In this document: piece by piece, positions 17,129 to 23,490 of the stretch | How the letters are laid out: the number at the start of each line of letters is the position of its first letter | Numbering within the stretch: position 1 is the stretch's first letter | Source: Rhodanobacteraceae bacterium | Lineage (GTDB): Bacteria; Pseudomonadota; Gammaproteobacteria; Xanthomonadales; Rhodanobacteraceae | Length of the DNA stretch: 64,000 bases | Reading direction: 5' to 3' | NCBI GenBank assembly: GCA_016790075.1 | Contig: JAEUPP010000079.1 | Location: 124,001 to 188,000, forward strand | Made by a program: the position numbers and the translations under genes | Notes under the pieces: generated by a model | Databases searched by the model: none | What the model was told of the DNA's origin: nothing | What the model saw: the letters and a program-made list of their open reading frames with translations, nothing else

Positions 17129-18754
17129 TCACAGCAAGCGGGCAGCGGCGTGGATCTGCGCAAACTCGAGCCCGAACCGTTTGAGGTACTTGCGCAGACG
17201 ATCGGCGTCGTTGCTCGACGTGCGCTGCTCGCGGCTGGCCTGGAACAGGATACGACCGGCGTCGCTGGCGCTGCGCGCACTGGCACAGACGCGCAGCACG
17301 TCGGCCAGTTGTACGCGGTCGAAGCGGTCGATGGCGGCAAGCCGGTCTGCGCACAACGCTTCGAGCAAGGCATCCGAGGCAGACGCCGCCGCACCGCGCC
17401 GCGCACCGCCCCAGAGCCGGCCAAGGCGGGCGGTTTCTTCATCGACGACATCCAGCGTGATACGACCTTGTGACGCCAGCGTGGCCATGCGTGTCACCGA
17501 TGCGCCCAGGTCGCGAAAGTTGCCGGGCCAGGTCGCATCGATACTCATCGCAAAGCGCAGATAACGCTCTCGCGCCTCGCGGTTGAAGGTGATGCGCTCC
17601 CCGTGCAGGCGCGCAAAACGTTCCAGCTCGAAATCGAGATTAGGTTCTATGTCCTCAGCGCGCTCCTTGAGCCCCGGCAGGTAGAACGTCCAGAGGTTCA
17701 GCCTGGCATAAAGGTCTTCGCGGAAGCGGCCTTCGGCGACGGCAACGGCGAGATCGCGATTGGTGCCGGCGATCAGCTGGAAATCGCTGCTGACTTCGCG
17801 GTCACCGCCTAGCGGCGGAAAGCGTTTGTCCTCGATGGCGCGCAATAACATGGCCTGCTCGTCGAGACCGAGCTCACCTATTTCGTCGAGAAACAGCAGG
17901 CCGCCGTCGGCGCTCTTGAGCAGACCCGCGCGTTCGTTCTGGGCACCGGTGAAAGCGCCACGCACATGACCAAATAGCGCACTGCCGGCGCCGTCGCCGC
18001 GCAGGGTCGCGCAGTTCACCTCGACGAAACGGCCCTTGAGTGCATGGCGGCTTTGCTTCAGGTCGAACAGGTTGCGCGCCAGCATGCTCTTGCCGGCGCC
18101 GGTGGGGCCGAGCAGCAACATAGGCGCCTTGGAGCGCACCGCGACACGTTCGATCTGTTCGATCATGCGGTTGAACGTCGCGCTGCGCGTTGCGATGCCG
18201 CTCTTGAGAAAGCTCGCCGTGTCGGCGCGATCACGCGCGAAACGCTGCGCAATGCGGTCATAACGTGCGAGATCGAGATCGATGATTGCGTACTTGCCGG
18301 CATCACCGGAGCGCTGCTTTGGCGGCGGGGAGGTCTGCAGCAATCGCGCCGGAAAGAACCGTGCCTCGGTCAGCAGGAACCAGCAGATCTGCGCGACATG
18401 GGTGCCAGTGGAAATGTGGACCAAATAATCTTCGCGCTCGGGGTCGAACGGATAGCGGCGCGCGAAGTCATGCAGTGCGCCAAACACTTCCTCGAAATCC
18501 CAGGGATCAGACAGATGGAAATCGTGGATCCGCACCTCGGTTTCCGGGCTGACCTTGGCAAGATCCGCCTGCAGGCAGCCTGCAAGCTTTTTGTATTTGC
18601 GTTCGTCGAGCAGCAGTTCGAGCCGGGCGATCAGCAGATCCTCGTACATGCCCAGGGCAACCGTCGGTCGCCATTTCTCCCAGCGCCCGGGCCCGTCGGC
18701 CGCATCCAGCACGGTGCCGACGAAGCCGATCACAACCAGCGGTTTGTTTTGCAT
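17129..18754 (-). CDS. rtcR: sigma-54-dependent activator of RNA repair, RtcR
   Basis: A 541-residue bacterial enhancer-binding protein. The N-terminal domain (1-180) is the RtcR-type CARF domain: VVIGFVGTVLDAADG, the RWEKWRPTVAL segment, and DYLVHISTGTHVAQICWFLLTEARFFPARLLQTSPP. The AAA+ domain (about 190-430) has Walker A (LLGPTGAGKSMLA), the sigma-54 contact loop GAFTGAQNERAG, and Walker B (GGLLFLDEIGELG). The C-terminal 100 residues form the DNA-binding end. CARF domains of RtcR sense RNA ends produced by damage, and the protein then opens the sigma-54 promoter of rtcBA. Here it is divergent from rtcB, with a fitting sigma-54 promoter at 18883. Confidence 0.95.
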   Translation of the reverse strand: MQNKPLVVIGFVGTVLDAADGPGRWEKWRPTVALGMYEDLLIARLELLLDERKYKKLAGCLQADLAKVSPETEVRIHDFHLSDPWDFEEVFGALHDFARRYPFDPEREDYLVHISTGTHVAQICWFLLTEARFFPARLLQTSPPPKQRSGDAGKYAIIDLDLARYDRIAQRFARDRADTASFLKSGIATRSATFNRMIEQIERVAVRSKAPMLLLGPTGAGKSMLARNLFDLKQSRHALKGRFVEVNCATLRGDGAGSALFGHVRGAFTGAQNERAGLLKSADGGLLFLDEIGELGLDEQAMLLRAIEDKRFPPLGGDREVSSDFQLIAGTNRDLAVAVAEGRFREDLYARLNLWTFYLPGLKERAEDIEPNLDFELERFARLHGERITFNREARERYLRFAMSIDATWPGNFRDLGASVTRMATLASQGRITLDVVDEETARLGRLWGGARRGAAASASDALLEALCADRLAAIDRFDRVQLADVLRVCASARSASDAGRILFQASREQRTSSNDADRLRKYLKRFGLEFAQIHAAARLL

Positions 18755-18770
18755 GGCTCACCCCGATGAT

Positions 18771-18786
18771 TTATCCGGAAGGATAA
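18771..18786. promoter_or_regulatory. palindrome between rtcR and the rtcB promoter, possible RtcR site
   Basis: TTATCC at 18771-18776 and GGATAA at 18781-18786 form a perfect inverted repeat around GGAA. It lies about 100 bases upstream of the sigma-54 promoter and 17 bases before the rtcR start, the right place for an enhancer site of the activator and for autoregulation. The RtcR consensus is not known to me, so the assignment is positional. Confidence 0.4.
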
Positions 18787-18882
18787 TACACGAGCTGTAC
18801 GGCGCAGGTTCCGCAGGGGAGCAAAATCACTCATGAAACGCAAACAACTGAATAAAAAGGAAATAATTCGGATTTCGCGGGT

Positions 18883-18898
18883 TGGCACGCGACTTGAT
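18883..18898 (+). promoter_or_regulatory. sigma-54 promoter of the rtcB operon
   Basis: TGGCACGCGACTTGAT has GG at 18884-18885 and, after exactly ten bases, GA at 18896-18897 (consensus GC). The -24 half is perfect and the -12 half differs by one base. It lies between rtcR, a sigma-54 activator, and rtcB. Transcription would begin near 18909, giving a leader of about 630 bases. Confidence 0.75.
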
Positions 18899-19081
18899 AT
18901 AGCTGATCCGCGCCGGGACGGAACAGCGACCGGCGGGATGGCTCCGAATGGCAGGTCTCACCGCCCCGCCCTGACGTGAGCCCTGTCGTCGCGGGGCCGT
19001 GACCTGGCCCCGGCGCAGCTACGGAAACGGACATGGCCGCAGCGAATGGGCGCTGCGGCCGCCACGATCACGGTTTGGTCG

Positions 19082-19217
19082 CGGCAGCGAATGCCCGCAG
19101 GACTACATGGATCCAGCGCCGCAAGGCATGCAGGGGTGAAAGCCCCCGCCGGTGGGACGCCACCGTGGCGGAAGACAGACGCACTGGATAAACGTCTTGC
19201 AACTATTGTCGCTGCCG
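19082..19217 (+). ncRNA. Y-RNA-like double-stem element A with branched head
   Basis: Outer stem CGGCAGCGA (19082-19090) pairs perfectly with TCGCTGCCG (19209-19217). The 5' internal loop is ATGCCC and the 3' loop AACTATTG. Inner stem GCAGGAC (19097-19103) pairs with GTCTTGC (19194-19200) with one G-T pair. The head begins TACATGG and is closed by ATCCAG (19111-19116) with CTGGAT (19184-19189). Inside lie a GCC-GCAA-GGC hairpin, a GGGG/CCCC hairpin and a long stem around GGTGG-GACG-CCACC. Confidence 0.6.
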
Positions 19218-19297
19218 TGGCCATCAACGGGCGCCGAGGCCCCGCCCGCCAATCAGGGCCTCGCCATTGCTACAAGAAAACACGCTGCGGCCTTGCC

Positions 19298-19378
19298 GCA
19301 AGCGGCGAATGCTGAGCCGGGACTACATTCTCCTGTTAAGAGCCACGTCTCGGCTGATGGTCCTTTGTCGCCGCTTGC
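19298..19378 (+). ncRNA. Y-RNA-like double-stem element B
   Basis: Outer stem GCAAGCGGCGA (19298-19308) pairs perfectly with TCGCCGCTTGC (19368-19378). The 5' internal loop is ATGCTG and the 3' loop is 12 bases ending TTTG. Inner stem AGCCGGGAC (19315-19323) pairs with GTCTCGGCT (19347-19355) with one G-T pair. The terminal loop is 23 bases and begins TACATTCTCC. It is the simplest copy of the shared architecture, without a branched head. Confidence 0.65.
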
Positions 19379-19508
19379 TGCAGTGCCGCGAATGCCTGCC
19401 GGTCTACATTGGAAGCGTTGGTCGCGGGTTCGAGTCCCGCCGGCGCTCGCGCCGTAGCTCAGCGGTTAGAGCGACGTTCGACCGGCCATAACTTGTCGCG
19501 TCACTGCA
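19379..19508 (+). ncRNA. Y-RNA-like element C with circularly permuted tRNA-like head
   Basis: Outer stem TGCAGTGCCGCGA (19379-19391) pairs with TCGCGTCACTGCA (19496-19508) with one mismatch. Internal loops are ATGCCT and CATAACTTG. Inner stem GCCGGTC (19398-19404) pairs with GACCGGC (19480-19486). The head contains a T-arm (GCGGG, loop TTCGAGT, CCCGC; 19424-19440) and then an acceptor-like stem closed by CTCG (CGGCG/CGCCG; 19441-19454). The linker TA leads to a D-arm (GCTC, loop AGCGGTTA, GAGC; 19457-19472). The order T-arm, closed acceptor, D-arm is that of a permuted tRNA, as described for YrlA-type bacterial Y RNAs encoded near rtcB. It ends 34 bases before the rtcB start. Confidence 0.75.
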
Positions 19509-19542
19509 ACAACAAGAAACGAACAACAAAGAGAGTATTGCC

Positions 19543-20766
19543 ATGAACACCGCCCTCCATCAGACCCTTCACGACGAAGGTGCCGTGCCGATCAAGGCCT
19601 GGATCAACGGCGTGCCGTTGGAAGAAGGAGCACGCAAGCAGCTACGCAATATGGCGCGGCTGCCCATCGTAGGTCCCTGGATTGCGGTCATGCCCGACGT
19701 GCATCTGGGTATCGGTGCCACCGTCGGTTCGGTAGTCCCGACCGAGGGCGCGATCATCCCCGCAGCGGTTGGTGTCGACATCGGCTGCGGCATGATGGCG
19801 TACCAGACCACGCTGCGTGCCGACCAGTTGCCGGAAAGTCTGCAGACCTTGCGCAGCGATATCGAACGTGCTGTGCCGCATGGCTTTGTTACGGTGGACG
19901 GCCGCAGCCTCAAGGGCAACTGGATCGTCGCTCCGAACTCCGCGACCACGCGCTGGCGGCAGCTGGAAACACGCTACCGTTCGCTGGTCGAGCGCCATCC
20001 GCGCATTTCGCACAAGTCGCCGTTGAGCCAGCTGGGCTCACTCGGCGGCGGCAACCACTTCATCGAACTCTGCCTGGACGAAAACGATCAGGTCTGGGTG
20101 ATGCTGCATTCGGGTTCCCGCGGGGTCGGCAACGGTATCGGCCAGTACTTCATCGAGAAGGCGCGTAATGAAATGCAAAAGCAGCAGGCCAACCTGCCCG
20201 ACCGCGACCTCGCCTATTTCAGCGAAGGCAGTACGCTGTTTGCGGACTATGTGGATGCGGTGGAGTGGGCGCAGGAATACGCTGCGCAGAACCGGCAGCA
20301 GATGATGGAGACCGTGCTCGGCGTGTTGCGCAAGCATCTGCCGGCGTTCCAGCTCACCCGCATGGCGATCAACTGCCATCACAACTACGTGCAGCGTGAA
20401 ACGCATTTCGGGCGTGAGCTCTATGTCACGCGCAAGGGCGCGGTGAGCGCACGCGAAGGTCAGTTCGGCATCATTCCCGGCAGCATGGGCGCGCAGAGTT
20501 TTATCGTGCGCGGCCTTGGGAACGAGGAGAGTTTCTGCTCGTGTTCACATGGTGCGGGTCGCGTCATGAGCCGTACCGAAGCGAAAAAGCGGATCACGCT
20601 GGGTGAACACCGCGCAGCCACAGCTCATGTCGAATGCCGCAAGGATGCCGACGTGATCGACGAGTCGCCAGCGGCCTACAAGCCCATCGACAAGGTCATG
20701 GCCGCACAGCGCGATCTCGTCGAGATCATGCATACCTTGCGTCAGGTCGTCTGCGTCAAGGGTTGA
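19543..20766 (+). CDS. rtcB: RNA ligase RtcB
   Basis: A 407-residue protein of the length of E. coli RtcB. It has PDVHLGIGATVGSVVPTEGAIIP, the metal site VGVDIGCGM with the conserved Cys, LGGGNHFIE, MLHSGSRGVGN, HHNY in the second metal site, and SHGAGRVMSR, whose His is the guanylylated residue in the family. RtcB joins RNA 2',3'-cyclic phosphate or 3'-phosphate ends to 5'-OH ends using GTP and Mn. The start ATG follows AAAGAGAGTATTGCC. It is the first gene after the structured leader and is followed by an unknown gene (5-base gap) and rtcA. Confidence 0.97.
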   Translation: MNTALHQTLHDEGAVPIKAWINGVPLEEGARKQLRNMARLPIVGPWIAVMPDVHLGIGATVGSVVPTEGAIIPAAVGVDIGCGMMAYQTTLRADQLPESLQTLRSDIERAVPHGFVTVDGRSLKGNWIVAPNSATTRWRQLETRYRSLVERHPRISHKSPLSQLGSLGGGNHFIELCLDENDQVWVMLHSGSRGVGNGIGQYFIEKARNEMQKQQANLPDRDLAYFSEGSTLFADYVDAVEWAQEYAAQNRQQMMETVLGVLRKHLPAFQLTRMAINCHHNYVQRETHFGRELYVTRKGAVSAREGQFGIIPGSMGAQSFIVRGLGNEESFCSCSHGAGRVMSRTEAKKRITLGEHRAATAHVECRKDADVIDESPAAYKPIDKVMAAQRDLVEIMHTLRQVVCVKG

Positions 20767-20771
20767 AAACC

Positions 20772-21476
20772 ATGCGCAACGACCTGCACGAAGTGCTGAT
20801 AGAACGGCCGCGCCGCGGCCATCGCCTGAAGACTGCGCGCGGCAACAAGCCGCGCGCAGCGGAGTGGACTGGCGAGGACAGCTACGCCGACAGCTATGAA
20901 CCGCGCCAGCGGCGGACGAAGTTTTTCGATGACCTGCTGGCGCCGCTGCGGCGCTGGCTGCGCCGTCAGGTCGGTCGTCCCTGGAACAAGATCTGGAGTG
21001 AGCTCACGGCAAGCATCGACACGCGTTCGGTGGTCGGCCGGCACCTGCTCGATCACGTGCGCCAGCTGGTGGTGATCAGTGCGGATTACGACGCAGCACA
21101 GCGCGCGGTCATCCTGAAGCCGCATCTGCGCCGTCGCAGCGCGCCGGACGAGCCAGTCGATGGACTCTATGTCGATCCACGTACTGGTGTGTTGCGCTGG
21201 CGCGAGCCGGTACCGCGGCGGGTGCTGCGGCGCCTGCCGCCGGCACCCCGGTTCGATAGCGCCGGAAATCCGATCGAGTTTCGACCGATGGCCCCGACAC
21301 GTGGTTACTTCAGAGGCAAGGGCATCTGGTATGAAGTCGAGATCGCCGCTATAGCGCCGACGACACGCTCGGTGCCGTTTGATCTGATGTGCAATGGGTT
21401 TCCGTTTCGGATCACCCACAAACGCCAGCTCAACTCGCGAGAGTTGCTGGCTGCAGGACTCAATAACGAAGCCTGA
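20772..21476 (+). CDS. basic protein of unknown function within the rtc operon
   Basis: The ATG at 20772, five bases after rtcB, gives 234 residues. The N-terminal 45 residues are very basic and probably unstructured (RPRRGHRLKTARGNKPRA). A helical centre follows (FFDDLLAPLRRWLRRQVGRPWNKIWSELTASIDTRSVVGRHLLDHVRQLVVI). The C-terminal part is beta-rich with GLYVDPRTGVLRWREP, TRGYFRGKGIWYEVEIAAI and DLMCNGFPFRITHKRQLNSRELL. I do not recognise a family. Its position between rtcB and rtcA and its basic charge suggest an RNA- or ribosome-associated role in repair; this is inference. Confidence 0.75.
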   Translation: MRNDLHEVLIERPRRGHRLKTARGNKPRAAEWTGEDSYADSYEPRQRRTKFFDDLLAPLRRWLRRQVGRPWNKIWSELTASIDTRSVVGRHLLDHVRQLVVISADYDAAQRAVILKPHLRRRSAPDEPVDGLYVDPRTGVLRWREPVPRRVLRRLPPAPRFDSAGNPIEFRPMAPTRGYFRGKGIWYEVEIAAIAPTTRSVPFDLMCNGFPFRITHKRQLNSRELLAAGLNNEA

Positions 21477-21505
21477 GGTGCGATCACCCGGGCAGGACTA
21501 CCCGA

Positions 21506-22546
21506 ATGAAGACGAGAAAGGATGCACCGATAGAACTCGACGGCGCGCAGGGCGAAGGCGGCGGACAGATACTGCGCACGGCGTTGAGCCTGGCCATGCT
21601 GCAGAACCGGCCGCTGCGCCTGCGCAACATTCGCGCCGGCCGCCGCAAGCCGGGGCTGATGCGCCAGCATCTGGCCTGCGTGCGCGCCGCCGCCTCGGTG
21701 TCTTCGGCCTCGGTTGACGGCGCTGAGATCGGATCGACAGCACTGGAGTTTCGCCCCGGTGTTATCCGCAGCGGCCACTTCGATTTCAAGATCGGTAGCG
21801 CGGGCAGCACCATGCTGGTGCTGCAGACCGTGCTGCCTGCATTGCTGATTGCCGACGGAGCCAGCCGAATCGTGCTCGAAGGTGGCACTCACAACCAGAT
21901 GGCGCCGTCCAGCGACTTCATCGCGCAGGCCTTCCTGCCGCAGCTGGCACGCATGGGCGCGAATGTGGTGATGACAGTGGAGCGGCACGGCTTCTTTCCC
22001 GCCGGTGGTGGCCGCGTCGAGGTTCAGGTCACACCCGCGGCGCTGACGCCGTTGCAGCTGCACGAACGTGGCGAAAGCCGCGGTATTGATGCAACCGTGC
22101 TGCTGCGCAGCCTGCCCTCGCATATCGGTCTGCGCGAGCTCGACACCACTGCACAACAACTGCCGCTGACCAGCCGCGCCCTGCGCGATCTGCCCGGCGG
22201 CGCCGGGCCGGCCAATGCGCTGGTGCTGACGGCGACGTTCGAGCAGGTCAGTGAGGTCATCGTCGGCCTCGGCGAGCAGGGCGTCAGCGCCGAGACGGTG
22301 GCGAGCTCGGCCACCGACGAACTGCGCACCTACCTCGCGCATGGCGCGCCGGTGGGTACGCATCTGGCCGATCAACTGCTGCTGCCACTGGTGCTTGCCG
22401 GCGGCGGAAGTTATGTCACGGGCCGGCCTTCGCTGCATCTGGAAACCAATGCCGCCGTGATTCGCGCGTTCGGTGCCGCTGAGGTGGAGATCCGGCCTGA
22501 CGACAGCGATCCGCAACGGCGCTATCGCGTCAGCGTTGCTGTCTGA
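21506..22546 (+). CDS. rtcA: RNA 3'-terminal phosphate cyclase RtcA
   Basis: A 346-residue protein with the family hallmarks LDGAQGEGGGQILRTALSLA, the RAGRRKPGLMRQHLACVRAA segment, GGTHNQMAPSSDFI and FFPAGGGRVEV. Near the C-terminus is VGTHLADQLLLPLVLAGGGSY, which contains the active-site His of the family. RtcA uses ATP to convert RNA 3'-phosphate ends to 2',3'-cyclic phosphates, which RtcB can then seal. AGGA precedes the start by eight bases. It is the last gene of the rtcB operon; the next gene is on the other strand. Confidence 0.96.
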   Translation: MKTRKDAPIELDGAQGEGGGQILRTALSLAMLQNRPLRLRNIRAGRRKPGLMRQHLACVRAAASVSSASVDGAEIGSTALEFRPGVIRSGHFDFKIGSAGSTMLVLQTVLPALLIADGASRIVLEGGTHNQMAPSSDFIAQAFLPQLARMGANVVMTVERHGFFPAGGGRVEVQVTPAALTPLQLHERGESRGIDATVLLRSLPSHIGLRELDTTAQQLPLTSRALRDLPGGAGPANALVLTATFEQVSEVIVGLGEQGVSAETVASSATDELRTYLAHGAPVGTHLADQLLLPLVLAGGGSYVTGRPSLHLETNAAVIRAFGAAEVEIRPDDSDPQRRYRVSVAV

Positions 22547-22596
22547 GCCAGGCTGTTACCGCCACGCAGGCACGCGCGGCCGGCGCGTGGTTGTAT

Positions 22597-23490
22597 TCAG
22601 GGTGCGGCCAGGGCTGCGTGAATCCGCCGTGCTACCTCGGCGTCCTCGAGGTAGCCGGCGATGCCGTGGCGGTTGTCAGTGAAATTGTTCACATCTGTCT
22701 TGTTTTCAATAGCCGGTTCGACGCGGAAATTGTCTGCATCCAGCGGATAGAGCGCGACGACGTCGCGCGGATCCATGGCGTTGAACCAGGCGCCGACGTA
22801 TTGCGGATGTTTGATGGGCTGCAGCCGGCGCCGGATAGCAGTGATCGCCAGTGGTGAGCCCAAGGTCACGAACAGCGGCACCTGCCAGCGCGCATGGGCC
22901 GGCTTTTCCTTGAGTATCTTGTACCCGACGACGGTGCCCAGCGAGTGGCTGACGACCACGGTCGGTCTGTCATCGACCATGGCCGCACGCACGCCCTCGT
23001 CGATCACGTCCGTGATGTTGCGGTTGTACAGGTATTCCGCTACGTCTTCCGTCGCCAGCGCAATGCTCAGTTTGCTCGCCTTCGGCACTTTCCGGTCCAG
23101 CGCGATCAGGATTTTCTGCACCCATTCCCAGTTCTGTACACCGCGTTCCCGTATCTGCGCCGCATCGACGGCCGCAATCTCGTCCCGGGTAATTTCCCGG
23201 GATTCGGCAACTTGCTCCAGCCAGTCGACCGCGAACTGGCGCTGGTCAGCCGGCAACGAGGTGCCGCGCATGATCACGCTCGCCACCTGGTCCTGCGGCA
23301 CGCCTTCGACACGATCAAACAACGCCTGGCCGTAGTACGGAAAAGCGATGTCGCTTTCGGCGATGGGCAACTCAAGCCCGCTCTTGGCCATGCCCTTGCG
23401 CAGGGATTCCACCCAGGCGTCCTTGAGCTCCTGCGGATCCTTGTTTTCCTGTGCCCGGCCGTGAATCAGCACTAGTCGACGCGTTGCCAT
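22597..23490 (-). CDS. alpha/beta hydrolase paired with caspase-like protein
   Basis: The ATG at 23490 has GAGGAG eight bases upstream and gives 297 residues starting MATRRLVLIHGRAQ. The nucleophile elbow is VVVSHSLGTVVGY, with Ser in a GHSLG-like SHSLG setting. Asp and His candidates are in FNAMDPRDVVAL and NFTDNRHGIAGYL. LIHGR near the start could supply the oxyanion hole. There is no signal peptide, so it acts in the cytoplasm. Lipase or esterase activity is likely; the substrate is unknown. It overlaps the caspase-like gene by 19 bases, which indicates coupled production. Confidence 0.75.
   Translation of the reverse strand: MATRRLVLIHGRAQENKDPQELKDAWVESLRKGMAKSGLELPIAESDIAFPYYGQALFDRVEGVPQDQVASVIMRGTSLPADQRQFAVDWLEQVAESREITRDEIAAVDAAQIRERGVQNWEWVQKILIALDRKVPKASKLSIALATEDVAEYLYNRNITDVIDEGVRAAMVDDRPTVVVSHSLGTVVGYKILKEKPAHARWQVPLFVTLGSPLAITAIRRRLQPIKHPQYVGAWFNAMDPRDVVALYPLDADNFRVEPAIENKTDVNNFTDNRHGIAGYLEDAEVARRIHAALAAP

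Larger units (their letters stand above)
18909..19542 (+). promoter_or_regulatory. long structured leader of rtcB with tandem Y-RNA-like hairpins
   Basis: No protein-like frame fills this stretch. It contains a series of stable hairpins: 18952-19006 (CAGGTC/GACCTG closing GCCCCGC/GCGGGGC), 19035-19060 (perfect 10-bp stem, loop AATGGG), 19082-19217, 19236-19262 (GAGGCCC/GGGCCTC), 19298-19378 and 19379-19508. The three long ones share one architecture: an outer stem ending CGA on its 5' strand, a six-base loop ATGCYN, an inner stem ending in C, and TACATK after it. Their 3' internal loop ends TTG just before TCG of the outer stem. The first hairpin (CCGAATGG, then CAGGTC) is a degenerate version. 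Such RNA could be processed into Y-like RNAs or be a decoy/ligand for repair proteins. Confidence 0.7.

Noticed and set aside
19424-19475. A tRNA gene
   Set aside because: T-arm precedes acceptor and D-arm, there is no anticodon arm, and the module sits inside a longer hairpin. It is a tRNA mimic, not a tRNA.
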